DNA from: Parapedobacter soli
Lineage (GTDB): Bacteria; Bacteroidota; Bacteroidia; Sphingobacteriales; Sphingobacteriaceae
Assembly (NCBI RefSeq): GCF_025460835.1
Contig: NZ_JAMXAY010000035.1
Span: 1-56,536, forward strand
Length of the DNA stretch: 56,536 nt
Direction: 5' to 3'
Below, piece after piece: positions 18,595-27,493 of this stretch. Numbering within the stretch: position 1 is the stretch's first letter; the number at the start of each line of letters is the position of its first letter. The notes below the pieces were generated by a model. That model was given only the letters and a program-made list of their open reading frames with translations. It was not told where the DNA came from and did not search any database. The position numbers and the translations under genes are program-made.

Positions 18595-19410
18595 ATGGCG
18601 ATTAAAAGGTTAACGGGATACTCCATTATTGTTGGTATGGCATTGGTATCGTGCCAGCCAAATACCAGCCAACAGGAAAGTACCGCCGTCCGTGGTGCGG
18701 CTGCCGATACGTTGGCTTATACGTACAAAAACTACCTCAAATACAGCGAGCATCTCATCAAGACAGGCGAGACCACCGACACGGCATTCTTTGATGCTTC
18801 CTATCCCGTATTCAGTGACTCGCTGGCAGACCGGTTCGTCCGGATAGCGTTACTGGGTAATGATAGCACCACGGTAGAAGATGCTGCAGCTACGTTTATC
18901 GGCGAATTCGACCGCTTTTACGCGTCAGATCCCTATCCACGGATATGGACTTCAGAGCTGCACGCCAAAGTATACCGCATTACCCCCTCCTACTTGTCGC
19001 TAACAATCCACGCATCGTCGTTTACCGGTGGTGCCCACGGCAATTATGCGACCATTTTCAAACACTACGATCTCCGGGCAGATGAATTACTTGCACTGGA
19101 CGATATCGTAACCCGATCATACCAGAATGAACTGGCTGCCGTGGCGGAGCGTTATTTCCGGCGCCAGGAAAACCTCGGTGTCGACCAATCGCTCCAAGAC
19201 GGGTACTTTTTTGACCAAGGGCGTTTCAGCCTGCCCGATAACTTCGCGCTGGAACAGGACAGTATACTGTTCTTATATAATATCTACGAAATAAAGCCAT
19301 ACGTAAACGGGCAAACGGAACTCCGTGTACCCTATGCCGATATCGAACGGCTACTAACGGATCGGGCAAAACAATTCATTGCTGAACTAAACACACAAGT
19401 TGAACCTTAA
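18595..19410 (+). CDS. DUF3298 domain lipoprotein
   Basis: This 271-residue protein has a lipobox (MALVSC, Cys near residue 20) and a C-terminal DUF3298/RsiV-like region with SSFTGGAHGNYATI near residue 142 and LFLYNIYEIKPYVNGQTELRVPY near 225. DUF3298 domains occur in RsiV, where they bind lysozyme, but free lipoprotein versions are common in Bacteroidota with unknown ligand. It starts 3 nt after the GNAT stop, and its TAA overlaps the ATG of the aspartate kinase (TAATG). Confidence 0.82.
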   Translation: MAIKRLTGYSIIVGMALVSCQPNTSQQESTAVRGAAADTLAYTYKNYLKYSEHLIKTGETTDTAFFDASYPVFSDSLADRFVRIALLGNDSTTVEDAAATFIGEFDRFYASDPYPRIWTSELHAKVYRITPSYLSLTIHASSFTGGAHGNYATIFKHYDLRADELLALDDIVTRSYQNELAAVAERYFRRQENLGVDQSLQDGYFFDQGRFSLPDNFALEQDSILFLYNIYEIKPYVNGQTELRVPYADIERLLTDRAKQFIAELNTQVEP

Positions 19411-20672
19411 TGCAAGTATTTAAATTTGGCGGTGCTTCTGTCAAAGACGCCGATGGCGTTAGGAATCTAGGCCGGGTTGTCCAAGCACATCAAGACCATG
19501 CACTGCTCATCGTGGTTTCGGCCATGGGCAAAACCACCAACCTTCTCGAAAAGCTCGTACAATACCACGTATATGGCACAGGCAATGCTGCCGACGTGCT
19601 TGCAGAAGCCCAGCAATACCACCATGCGATTGCTGAAGGGCTCTTTCCCGACCACCGCCACCCGGTACATAACGAAGTGGCCAACCGCTTCGTGGAAATC
19701 GAATGGATATTGGAAGAACCACCTATGGACCCGTACGATTACCTCTATGATCAAATCGTTGCTGTGGGTGAGCTGGTGTCTACCACTATCGTAAGCCATT
19801 ACTTAAACGAAATCGGCCTGAAAACCAGCTGGGTAGATGCGAGGGACTATATCCTTACCGACAACACGCACCGCGAGGGCCGGGTGGATTGGAATACCAC
19901 CACAGCACGCATCAACGAACAGCTACCTCGTATACTGGAAAACCAGCTGGTGGTGACCCAGGGATTCATCGGCTCTACGTCGGAGAATTTCACTACCACC
20001 CTGGGCCGCGAAGGGTCCGACTATTCTGCCGCTATTTTCGCCGCCTGCCTCGATGCCGAGAGCCTTACGATATGGAAAGATGTACCGGGCGTACTGAATG
20101 CCGACCCGAAATGGTTCGACAAGACAGAACTGATCCCCGAGCTATCGTATCTCGATGCCATTGAGCTAACCTACTACGGGGCTACGGTAATCCACCCGAA
20201 GACCATTAAGCCACTGAAAAACAAGAATATACCGCTGTATGTAAAATCTTTTGTTGATATCGAAAGCCGTGGCACACAGATCAAGAGCACGAATGAGTCG
20301 CTCCCGGTACCGTCGTTCATCTTCAAAGTAAACCAAGTGCTGATTTCTATTTTGCCAAAGGATTTTTCATTTATCGTTGAAGACAACCTGAGTGATATCT
20401 TCAGCCGCTTCCATGCCCATAAGATCAAGGTGAATATGATGCACAACAGCGCCGTCAGCTTTTCGGTGAGCATTGATAATACCGGCAGCAACGTAGATGC
20501 CCTGCTCGAAGACCTTCAGTCTCGGTATGAAGTGCAGCACCAGCACGGACTGGAACTGATTACCATCAGGTATTACAACCAGCAGACAATCGACCGGGTA
20601 TTGGTAGCGAAGGAAATCATTATGGAACTCAAAGACAGCTACACCTGCCAGCTTTTGGTACGTAAACTGTAA
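19410..20672 (+). CDS. lysC: Aspartate kinase
   Basis: This 420-residue enzyme phosphorylates aspartate, the first step to lysine, threonine and methionine. The N-terminal kinase signature is MQVFKFGGASVKDADGV, with GRGGSD-equivalent TLGREGSDYSAAIFAA near residue 195 and the ACT regulatory region from about 300. It is a single-function enzyme, with no homoserine dehydrogenase domain. The ATG overlaps the previous stop by one nucleotide, the last link in the operon beginning with yggS. Confidence 0.92.
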   Translation: MQVFKFGGASVKDADGVRNLGRVVQAHQDHALLIVVSAMGKTTNLLEKLVQYHVYGTGNAADVLAEAQQYHHAIAEGLFPDHRHPVHNEVANRFVEIEWILEEPPMDPYDYLYDQIVAVGELVSTTIVSHYLNEIGLKTSWVDARDYILTDNTHREGRVDWNTTTARINEQLPRILENQLVVTQGFIGSTSENFTTTLGREGSDYSAAIFAACLDAESLTIWKDVPGVLNADPKWFDKTELIPELSYLDAIELTYYGATVIHPKTIKPLKNKNIPLYVKSFVDIESRGTQIKSTNESLPVPSFIFKVNQVLISILPKDFSFIVEDNLSDIFSRFHAHKIKVNMMHNSAVSFSVSIDNTGSNVDALLEDLQSRYEVQHQHGLELITIRYYNQQTIDRVLVAKEIIMELKDSYTCQLLVRKL

Positions 20673-20683
20673 TCAGAAACCCG

Positions 20684-20691
20684 TATCTTTG
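20684..20691 (+). promoter_or_regulatory. -7 element TATCTTTG at the very start of the next gene
   Basis: TATCTTTG fits TAnnTTTG and ends six nucleotides before the ATG at 20697, so a transcript made here would be almost leaderless. No well-placed -33 TTTG is visible. Confidence 0.4.
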
Positions 20692-20696
20692 CGCAC

Positions 20697-21305
20697 ATGA
20701 CAACACGAACAAATCGCCTTTCGACACTTGCCGGCGTCCTTTTCATTTTGTTAGCCGCCGCATGCAATAATAGTGGTAATACGGAGCATTCATCCAGCCA
20801 GGTTGCTTCGAGCGCCGTACCCCAGCAGGCACATGCCGCCGCCGACCACCAACACCCCCACCAACCAGTGGCTCCGGCCAAACCGGCAGCCGCTATACCC
20901 GACTTTACATTCTACATTCTGAAAAGCGGCATCCGTTTCACGAAAGAAGACTTGGCCAAAACAGGGAATATCGTATTCATTCTATTCGACCCCACATGTG
21001 GCCACTGCCAACACGAAGCCAACGACATCGGGAACCACTATGACGAAGTAAAAAATGCGAACTTCTACTTCGTGTCTATGAACGATCCGGCCCTCATGGC
21101 AACATTCCTCCAAACGTGGGCGAAGCCGTTGGTTGGTAAAGAAAACGTAGAAGTTCTCTACGACCGGAGTGCCGATTTCATCAACAAGTTCCATATTCCA
21201 TCGCAATACCCCGCTACCTACGTTTATGGTGCCAACGGGGAGCTAAAAGAATATTGGAACGGCGAGCGCAATATCAAAGAAATCGTCGCCGCCATCAACA
21301 AATAG
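20697..21305 (+). CDS. Thioredoxin-like (TlpA/AhpC-type) lipoprotein
   Basis: This 202-residue protein starts with a lipoprotein signal (FILLAAACN, Cys near residue 22), a 40-residue linker rich in His, Pro and Ala, and a thioredoxin fold from about residue 65. The redox site is FDPTCGHCQHE (CxxC near residue 100), and the cis-Pro loop is YPATYVYG. It would work in the periplasm as a disulfide reductase or in cofactor maturation. It lies 24 nt after lysC and may be co-transcribed, but it also has its own -7 element. The partner is unknown. Confidence 0.87.
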   Translation: MTTRTNRLSTLAGVLFILLAAACNNSGNTEHSSSQVASSAVPQQAHAAADHQHPHQPVAPAKPAAAIPDFTFYILKSGIRFTKEDLAKTGNIVFILFDPTCGHCQHEANDIGNHYDEVKNANFYFVSMNDPALMATFLQTWAKPLVGKENVEVLYDRSADFINKFHIPSQYPATYVYGANGELKEYWNGERNIKEIVAAINK

Positions 21306-21313
21306 CGCTACAG

Positions 21314-21493
21314 TCATGTTTTCGAATTATGCCTCGTAGGCGGTTGTTCACTGAATTTCCGCTTTAGTGCCGGAGCCGATGCTTTGGCCTCTTTTCGGTT
21401 ATCCGGCGGGACCGCCTTTTGTGTCACCGCTTGCTCAGCCTTCCGCGGATGTCGTGCCGAATCTTCTGGCTTGAATTTTTCTTTCTCTCCCAT
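21314..21493 (-). CDS. Possible small charged protein
   Basis: A 59-codon frame (ATG 21493) encodes a Lys/Glu/Pro-rich, low-complexity, hydrophilic peptide beginning MGEKEKFKPEDSARH. It fills the gap between convergent and divergent neighbours. No recognisable family, promoter or ribosome-binding site is seen, so it may be a chance frame. Confidence 0.35.
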   Translation of the reverse strand: MGEKEKFKPEDSARHPRKAEQAVTQKAVPPDNRKEAKASAPALKRKFSEQPPTRHNSKT

Positions 21494-21547
21494 ACCGAAT
21501 ACAACCCGAATAGGGATAATTTGTTTCCCGCATACAGCGTAATTATG

Positions 21548-21555
21548 TACATTTG
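21548..21555 (+). promoter_or_regulatory. -7 element TACATTTG of gapA
   Basis: TACATTTG fits TAnnTTTG and lies 25 nt before the gapA ATG. TTTG at 21520-21523 is a possible -33 with a long 24-nt spacer. Confidence 0.5.
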
Positions 21556-21580
21556 ACTGCATAAGACCACAATAACACGA

Positions 21581-22588
21581 ATGAACATGCTTAAAGTCGC
21601 CATCAATGGATTTGGCCGTATTGGCCGTAATACCGTGCGGAATATCCTGCTCCGCAAGCAGGACGAAATCACCGTTGTTGCTATCAACGATCTCACCGAT
21701 GTACCTACATTAGCGCATTTGTTCAAGTACGATTCGGTGCATGGCCCCTATCCGGGCAGTGTGGTGGCAGATGGCGATAGGTTGGTCATTGATAACCACC
21801 CTCCTATCCGGATTGTACGCGAACAAATACCCGCGCAGCTGCCTTGGGCATCACTAGGCATAGACGTGGTTATCGAGTCGACAGGAAAGTTCACGGCAAA
21901 GCAACAAGCCACGCAACACCTCCAGGCAGGTGCCAAGCAGGTCATCATTTCAGCCCCCTCGGCAGATAAGGAGATCCCTACCGTTGTGCTCGGCGTGAAT
22001 GATAGCCATATCGACTTACGCACACCGATCTTGTCCAATGCTTCGTGCACTACCAATAACCTGGCACCCTTGGTGAAGGTATTGGATGACAACTGGGGTA
22101 TTATAGACGGCTATATCACTACGGTCCACAGTATGACGGGCGACCAAAGCCTGCACGACCGCCCCCACCGGGACCTCCGGCGGGCACGTGCCGCATCGGC
22201 GTCGATTATTCCCACCACTACCGGTGCAGCCAAAGCCATCACCAATGTATTTCCCCATCTCGAAGGTAAACTAGGAGGCGCCGGCATCCGCGTACCAGTG
22301 CTGAACGGGTCGCTCACCGATTTCACCTGCAACCTGCGGCAGCAGCCCACGGTGGCAGAAATAAACGCTACATTCAAAGAAGCAGCCAATGGTAGCCTGA
22401 AGCACGTATTGCAATACACCGAAGACCCTATTGTGTCTGTAGACATCATCAACAGCCCTTATTCGTGTGTGTTTGATGCACAGCTCACATCCGTAGTAGG
22501 CGGCCTCGTTAAAGTGGTGGGATGGTACGACAATGAATACGGCTATTCAAACCGGTTGGTGGATCTGCTGATCCGGCTGGCATTATAG
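21581..22588 (+). CDS. gapA: Glyceraldehyde-3-phosphate dehydrogenase
   Basis: This 335-residue glycolytic enzyme oxidises glyceraldehyde 3-phosphate to 1,3-bisphosphoglycerate. The NAD-binding start is INGFGRIGRNTVRN, the catalytic cysteine is in SNASCTTNNLAP near residue 153, and the C-terminal WYDNEYGYSNRLVDL is complete. The residue after VVAIND is Leu, as usual for NAD-dependent enzymes. ATG 21587 is an alternative start two codons downstream. The gene ends six bases past the stop codon of the response-regulator remnant on the opposite strand, so the two 3' ends overlap. Confidence 0.95.
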   Translation: MNMLKVAINGFGRIGRNTVRNILLRKQDEITVVAINDLTDVPTLAHLFKYDSVHGPYPGSVVADGDRLVIDNHPPIRIVREQIPAQLPWASLGIDVVIESTGKFTAKQQATQHLQAGAKQVIISAPSADKEIPTVVLGVNDSHIDLRTPILSNASCTTNNLAPLVKVLDDNWGIIDGYITTVHSMTGDQSLHDRPHRDLRRARAASASIIPTTTGAAKAITNVFPHLEGKLGGAGIRVPVLNGSLTDFTCNLRQQPTVAEINATFKEAANGSLKHVLQYTEDPIVSVDIINSPYSCVFDAQLTSVVGGLVKVVGWYDNEYGYSNRLVDLLIRLAL

Positions 22589-23110
22589 GTTATTCAACTT
22601 TTCGAGTAGCGCCTCTTTCCGCCGTACGGACACATCTATTTCAGCACCATCGCGAAGGATAAGGTACCCGCCTTTGCCTTTATGGTATTTCTTGATATAG
22701 GCTAGGTTGACCAGATGCGAATTGTGAACCCTCATAAACCCGTGCGGTTCCATCATTTCTTCAAAATCCTTCAGTGTTTTCGCAACAACGAGACTCGTGT
22801 GGTCCGACAGGTGGATGGTCGTATAATTCACATCACTTTGGCAACGGACGATGTCGTCTGCCGCCAATAACGTCAGGCCCGTCATCGTCGGTACGGCAAT
22901 CCGCTTCTCCCGCCTGTTGTAGCCATCGATATTCCGTTGCGTCATCTCGAAAAGAAGCTGCCGCTGCATACGGTCGGAGCCGTGCTTAGACGTTATCCGT
23001 CCCACAAGCTCAACGAGGTCATCTACATCAATCGGTTTCAGCAAATAGTCAAGCGCACTGAACTTAAACGCTTTGACTTGTACCCCTAGAAAATACTCGG
23101 TTAATTCACA
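22583..23110 (-). pseudogene. LytTR response regulator lacking its receiver domain
   Basis: The frame encodes a complete LytTR DNA-binding domain (LAADDIVRCQSDVNYTTIHL, FMRVHNSHLVNLAYIKKYHKG) preceded only by the last receiver strand and helix (VKAFKFSALDYLLKPIDVDDLVELV). Translated further upstream the sequence loses similarity at about 23080 and meets a stop at 23111-23113, and no ATG is present; the only start-like codon is the TTG within DYLLKP. About 85 N-terminal codons with the phospho-acceptor Asp are missing, and no sensor kinase partner is adjacent. I read it as the 3' remnant of a LytR/AlgR-type regulator gene. Confidence 0.8.
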
Positions 23111-23212
23111 TTAGCTAATCACCCGGAGCGGAAAAAGAAAACGACAAAGAAACTAACAAGGGGCGACCGGGCAACTACGCTTATCAAAAATCCATTATTA
23201 ACAAATAAAACA

Positions 23213-23845
23213 ATGGCACAAACAATTAAATTAGGCAAACGCAATGTCAAAGTTTATCATTTTACCGGCAAAGTAGTCGGTGCATACAAGAATCTGGAAA
23301 CCAAGATATCCGGCGGTGGTGGCGGTGGCGGCGGTGGATTCTCCTACAAAGGTACGGGAAGTACCGCCCCAACGTATACAAATCCTATCGAGTCGACAAC
23401 ATACGTCCACGATCAGCTCTTCCTGAAAGACAGGGAAGGAAATGAGCGCGCCTTGCAATTAGTGGATTTCGACATCGCTTGTCGCAAAGGCCATATCGTG
23501 ACGGCCATGTGGGCAATTCCCGAAGGAAAGAAAACAGGATCTTATTTTACAATAATAAACCACTCTACAAATAGCAAGTTCACTCAAAGATCAGTAATAG
23601 AAAACATTGCTAAACGATATGTTCATCCCCTGCCGATAAGAAACGAATTGATTTATACGATTTGTATACTTGGCATTATCATGATGCTACAGAGCAAAAC
23701 GCTTGTCGACATCGCATGGCAGACCATATTCATCCTGCTTTTTGTCATGGTTGGCATCTTGCTTTATTCAAGATTGGGCCTATGGCCGGAGGTAACGAAT
23801 CGATTCTTCAAATCGGTTAACTATCCAGATGCCGAACGCTGGTAA
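23213..23845 (+). CDS. Membrane protein of unknown function with a Gly9 run
   Basis: This 210-residue protein has a short N-terminal domain (KRNVKVYHFTGKVVGAYKN), a run of nine glycines near residues 34-42, then a globular part with THE-like pattern TTYVHDQLFLKDREGNE and LQLVDFDIACRKGHIVTAMW, and two C-terminal membrane helices (about residues 146-160 and 166-186). The glycine run followed by a strand with H-x-Q/E and an acidic loop recalls uncharacterised proteins found sporadically in Gram-negative bacteria; I cannot name the family. It is visibly richer in A/T than its neighbours and lies between two gene remnants, which suggests acquisition. It has no obvious promoter. Confidence 0.7.
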   Translation: MAQTIKLGKRNVKVYHFTGKVVGAYKNLETKISGGGGGGGGGFSYKGTGSTAPTYTNPIESTTYVHDQLFLKDREGNERALQLVDFDIACRKGHIVTAMWAIPEGKKTGSYFTIINHSTNSKFTQRSVIENIAKRYVHPLPIRNELIYTICILGIIMMLQSKTLVDIAWQTIFILLFVMVGILLYSRLGLWPEVTNRFFKSVNYPDAERW

Positions 23846-24128
23846 AGCTATCGGTCAAGGGGACCTTCCGTGACTCTCTCCAAGCCTACGATTATGAAAA
23901 CTGGCAGTGGAAAGATAAGCTTATCACGATTAACCAAGGCGAGTTCTTCGTGCCACGCCAATAGGAATCGACGTTTATGCCCTGCAAGCCGGTGCGTCGG
24001 TGGGTGGATTCCGATACGCTGATATAAATGATGACGGGATTATTAATAGCGACGACCGGACTACGTACGACTATATCGTATTGACAGCCGGCAAAACCGT
24101 GGCAAAAGATGTCGTTATCGGAAATTGA
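23842..24128 (+). pseudogene. Frameshifted 3' remnant of an exported protein gene
   Basis: Two open stretches follow the 23213 gene. The first (from 23842 to TAG 23962-23964) encodes VKLSVKGTFRDSLQAYDYE and more; the second, in another frame and running to TGA 24126-24128, encodes DVYALQAGASVGGFRYAD and the calcium-loop-like DINDDGIINSDD. Joining them needs one frameshift near 23955-23964, giving about 95 codons of one protein's C-terminus. No start codon or 5' part is present. The style (EF-hand-like loop, end VVIGN) suggests a secreted or lipid-anchored Bacteroidota protein. This fills most of the 369-base stretch without an intact gene. Confidence 0.6.
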
Positions 24129-24152
24129 TAACGTTCTAATTCTCACATCAGC

Positions 24153-24186
24153 AAAAAAGGGAAACCACTTGGCCTCCCTTTTCGCT
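24153..24186 (-). terminator. Terminator of the thrS-infC-rpmI-rplT operon
   Basis: On the minus strand AAAAGGGA pairs with TCCCTTTT around a GGCCAAGTGGTT loop and continues as a T tract, about 30 nt after the rplT stop. The A-rich other side could also stop plus-strand transcripts. Confidence 0.75.
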
Positions 24187-24214
24187 AACAAAATCGATAT
24201 CGGTTCTTAAAACG

Positions 24215-24559
24215 TTATTTCACTGCATCAACAACGGCTTTGAAAGCCTCTGGGTTGTTCATCGCCAAATCGGCAAGCACCTTACGGTTCAGACCGATAT
24301 TCTTGGCATTCAACTTACCCATCAATTGCGAGTATGAAATTCCATGCTCGCGGGCTCCAGCGTTGATACGTTGTATCCACAACGCCCTAAACTCCCGTTT
24401 TTTGGTTTTGCGGTCGCGGTATGCGTACAACAAACCTTTTTCTACTGTATTCTTAGCAATGGTATAAACCTTGCTGCGTGCCCCATAATAGCCCTTGGCC
24501 ATTTTGAGGATCTTCTTGCGTCTTCTTCTAGACGCTACTGCGTTAACCGAACGTGGCAT
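24215..24559 (-). CDS. rplT: 50S ribosomal protein L20
   Basis: This 114-residue protein binds 23S rRNA early in large-subunit assembly. It starts [18 protein letters not shown], a standard L20 N-terminus, and contains [23 protein letters not shown]. An extended reading from 24598 is not supported because L20 begins at MPR. In many bacteria L20 represses this operon by binding its leader; the 122-nt gap to rpmI holds a repeat rather than an obvious L20 site. Confidence 0.97.
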   Translation of the reverse strand: MPRSVNAVASRRRRKKILKMAKGYYGARSKVYTIAKNTVEKGLLYAYRDRKTKKREFRALWIQRINAGAREHGISYSQLMGKLNAKNIGLNRKVLADLAMNNPEAFKAVVDAVK

Positions 24560-24629
24560 AATTTTACTTTTTTTGGTAACAGGTGCCGTGTTTCGCAACG
24601 GACTTACAACCCAATACCCGGTTATTAAT

Positions 24630-24680
24630 TACTAATTACTATGTACTAAATACTAATTACTATGTACTAAGTACTAAAAA
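24630..24680. repeat. Tandem TACTAATTACTATG repeat between rpmI and rplT
   Basis: A 20-nt core beginning TACTAATTACTATG occurs at 24630-24649 and again at 24651-24670, with a partial third copy (GTACTAA) after it. It sits inside the ribosomal protein operon, in the rpmI-rplT spacer. Similar TACTAA-rich tracts are scattered in Bacteroidota genomes; no function is known. Confidence 0.55.
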
Positions 24681-24681
24681 A

Positions 24682-24882
24682 CTACTTCCCGATTACAAGC
24701 ATACGTTTCACGTTGCCCATATCGGCCTCAGACACTAAACCGGTCTGCGTCAGATTACGTTTCTGCTTGGTGCTTTTCTTGGTCAGGATGTGACTCTTAA
24801 AAGCATGCTTCCTCGCAATCTTACCTGTTCCAGTAAGCTTGAAGCGCTTTTTCGCACTGGAATTGGTTTTTACTTTTGGCAT
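24682..24882 (-). CDS. rpmI: 50S ribosomal protein L35
   Basis: This 66-residue basic protein has the L35 pattern [20 protein letters not shown] followed by [18 protein letters not shown]. It is part of the 50S subunit. It lies 31 nt after infC, in the conserved order infC-rpmI-rplT. Confidence 0.97.
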   Translation of the reverse strand: MPKVKTNSSAKKRFKLTGTGKIARKHAFKSHILTKKSTKQKRNLTQTGLVSEADMGNVKRMLVIGK

Positions 24883-24913
24883 GATTACTAATTTTATATC
24901 GATTTGTCAGAAA

Positions 24914-25483
24914 TTACTTTTTTGTAGTTGTTTTGGGTGCTACGGTAAGGAACATGCGCTTACCTTCCAATTTGGGCAGCAATTCCACCTTGCCATAATC
25001 TTCCAAAGCCTGGGCAAAACGCAGCAATAAAATCTCGCCCTGCTCCTTGTATACAATAGCGCGGCCTTTGAAATGCACGTAGGCGCGCACCTTCTCTCCC
25101 GCTTCCAAAAACTTGATGGCATGCTTCAATTTGAACTCAAAGTCATGGTCATTCGTATTGGGGCCGAAACGGATTTCTTTGATAACCGTTTGCTTTGCGT
25201 TGGATTTAATCTCCTTCTGCTTCTTCTTTTGCTCGTAGATAAACTTGCTATAATCAATGATTTTGCAGACGGGAGGCACAGCCTTTGGCGATATTTCTAC
25301 CAAATCCAGCTCCAATTCATCGGCAAGTTCCAATGCTTTACGTGTGGGGTATATCCCTTGCTCTACATTGTCGCCTACCAATCGTACCTCAGGTACCCTG
25401 ATGTGTTCATTGATACGGTGCTCCGGTTCCTTTTTTCTAAATGGCGGCCTCGGGCCTCTGAATCCTGGTCTTTTTAATGCCAA
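24914..25483 (-). CDS. infC: Translation initiation factor IF-3
   Basis: This 189-residue factor binds the 30S subunit, prevents premature joining of 50S and proofreads start codons. The N-domain includes [18 protein letters not shown] and the C-domain [18 protein letters not shown]. The start codon must be TTG 25483: the product then begins [14 protein letters not shown] as in relatives, a stop lies two codons upstream, and no ATG is available. A non-AUG start is the rule for infC and lets IF-3 repress its own synthesis. The Lys/Thr-rich tail is typical of Bacteroidota. It begins 12 nt after thrS. Confidence 0.96.
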   Translation of the reverse strand: MALKRPGFRGPRPPFRKKEPEHRINEHIRVPEVRLVGDNVEQGIYPTRKALELADELELDLVEISPKAVPPVCKIIDYSKFIYEQKKKQKEIKSNAKQTVIKEIRFGPNTNDHDFEFKLKHAIKFLEAGEKVRAYVHFKGRAIVYKEQGEILLLRFAQALEDYGKVELLPKLEGKRMFLTVAPKTTTKK

Positions 25484-25495
25484 ACGCTAAGTAAA

Positions 25496-27421
25496 TTAAA
25501 CAGTTATCTCTTTTATTAATTGCTCGCTAAACGCACTTACTGTCATCGCTCCCAAATCTCCCGTGCCGTGTTTCCTTACCGAAACCGTACCGCTTGCCTC
25601 CTCCTTCTCTCCCACAATCAGCATATAGGGGATTTTTTTCAATTCTGCATCCCTGATTTTGCGCCCTACTTTCTCGTCGCGCAAGTCCAGTAGGCCGCGA
25701 ATATCGGAATTATTGAGCGATTCTAAAAGTTTTTTCGCATATTCTTCATATTTCTCCGACACCGGCAGGATGATGAATTGCTCCGGTGCCAACCACAGCG
25801 GAAACTGGCCTGCGCAGTGCTCAATCAACACGGCGACAAACCGTTCCAACGACCCAAACGGTGCGCGGTGTATCATTACCGGCCGGTGCTTCACATTGTC
25901 ACTGCCGGTATATTCCAACTCGAACCGCTCCGGCAGGTTGTAATCCACCTGGATGGTACCAAGCTGCCACTTGCGCCCCAGCGCATCCTTCACCATGAAG
26001 TCGAGCTTCGGGCCATAGAACGCAGCTTCGCCATATTCCACCACCGTTTTGAGTCCCTTCTCATTGGCAGCCTCGATGATATCCTGCTCAGCACGGTCCC
26101 AGTTTTCATCCGTACCGATGTATTTACCCTTATTGTCGGGATCACGTAAGGAAATCTGCGCGGTATAATCTTCAAAACCCAGCGCACCGAATACGTAGAG
26201 CACCAAGTCGATAACCTTCTTGAATTCCTCTTTCACTTGGTCCGGGCGGCAGAACAGGTGGGCATCGTCTTGTGTAAATCCGCGCACCCGCGTCAAGCCG
26301 TGCAGTTCGCCGCTCTGCTCATAGCGGTACACCGTACCGAACTCCGCATAGCGAATGGGCAGGTCTTTATACGAGCGGGGTTTTGTTTTATAGATTTCGC
26401 AGTGGTGCGGGCAGTTCATCGGTTTCAACAAAAACTCCTCCCCTTCCTGCGGTGTGTGGATGGGCTGGAACGAATCTGCCCCGTATTTCTCGTAGTGCCC
26501 GGAGGTGACGTAGAGGTTTTTATGCCCGATATGCGGTGTTACCACCGGCTCATATCCGGATTTAATCTGTGCCTGTTGCAGGAAATCGATCAACTTCTGG
26601 CGCAGCCTTGCACCTTTGGGCAGCCATAGCGGCAGCCCCAGCCCTACTTTTTCCGAGAAAGCGAATAGCTCCAGCTCCCGCCCCAGTTTGCGGTGGTCGC
26701 GTTTCTTGGCTTCCTCGATCATGTGCAGGTAGTCGGCCAGTTCGCCGGCCTTGGGGAAAGTGACGCCATAAATCCGTGTGAGCTGCTTGCGGCTTTCGTC
26801 GCCACGCCAATAAGCGCCCGCCACATTCGTCAGCTTCACGGCCTTGATAAAACCCGTGTTCGGTATGTGCGGACCCCGGCACAAGTCGGTAAAATTGCCC
26901 TGGGTATAGAACGTGATGCTACCATCGGGCAGGTCTTTGATCAGATCCAGCTTATACTCGTCGCCCTTCTCCGTAAAGTAATCTATAGCCTCCGCTTTGC
27001 TTACCGGCTTGCGTGTATAAGCCGATTTCGTGCGGGCCAGCTCCACCATCTTATCCTCGATCTGCTTGAAATCGTCTGAGGAGAACTCGCGGTCGCCAAA
27101 GTCCACGTCGTAGTAAAACCCGGTTTCTATAGCCGGGCCGATACCGAATTTGATACCCGGATACAACGCTTCCAGCGCCTCGGCCATCAAGTGGGCAGAT
27201 GAGTGCCAGAATGTGGACTTGCCCTCCTTGTCGTTCCAGGTAAGCAGGCGTACCGTGGCATCGTGCTCAATGGGGCGCGAGGCGTCCCACACTTCGCCGT
27301 CCACTTCCGCCGCCAACACATTGCGGGCCAGTCCTTCTGAAATGGATTGTGCGATTTCCATCGCTGAGGTTCCCTGCGCGTACTGCCGCACGGAACCATC
27401 CGGTAGGGTAATGTTCATCAT
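25496..27421 (-). CDS. thrS: Threonine--tRNA ligase
   Basis: This 641-residue class II synthetase charges tRNA-Thr. It has the N-terminal TGS domain ([20 protein letters not shown]), the editing domain with [12 protein letters not shown] near residue 74, catalytic motif 2 [20 protein letters not shown] near 363, zinc ligands in [15 protein letters not shown], motif 3 [11 protein letters not shown] and an anticodon-binding C-terminus. Two ATGs are adjacent at the start. It is the first gene of the operon and faces queE across a compact divergent promoter region. The T-box or operator that controls thrS in other phyla is not evident. Confidence 0.97.
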   Translation of the reverse strand: MMNITLPDGSVRQYAQGTSAMEIAQSISEGLARNVLAAEVDGEVWDASRPIEHDATVRLLTWNDKEGKSTFWHSSAHLMAEALEALYPGIKFGIGPAIETGFYYDVDFGDREFSSDDFKQIEDKMVELARTKSAYTRKPVSKAEAIDYFTEKGDEYKLDLIKDLPDGSITFYTQGNFTDLCRGPHIPNTGFIKAVKLTNVAGAYWRGDESRKQLTRIYGVTFPKAGELADYLHMIEEAKKRDHRKLGRELELFAFSEKVGLGLPLWLPKGARLRQKLIDFLQQAQIKSGYEPVVTPHIGHKNLYVTSGHYEKYGADSFQPIHTPQEGEEFLLKPMNCPHHCEIYKTKPRSYKDLPIRYAEFGTVYRYEQSGELHGLTRVRGFTQDDAHLFCRPDQVKEEFKKVIDLVLYVFGALGFEDYTAQISLRDPDNKGKYIGTDENWDRAEQDIIEAANEKGLKTVVEYGEAAFYGPKLDFMVKDALGRKWQLGTIQVDYNLPERFELEYTGSDNVKHRPVMIHRAPFGSLERFVAVLIEHCAGQFPLWLAPEQFIILPVSEKYEEYAKKLLESLNNSDIRGLLDLRDEKVGRKIRDAELKKIPYMLIVGEKEEASGTVSVRKHGTGDLGAMTVSAFSEQLIKEITV

Positions 27422-27493
27422 TTACAACTATGACTTCCTGTTTCTAAAAAAAACAAATAAACCACAATACAAGTGTGATTGTCAGTTCGGGGG

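Noticed and set aside
22583-23044. Intact stand-alone LytTR transcription factor starting at TTG 23044
   Set aside because: The TTG encodes a Leu inside the conserved receiver segment DYLLKP, so the start is an artefact of truncation.
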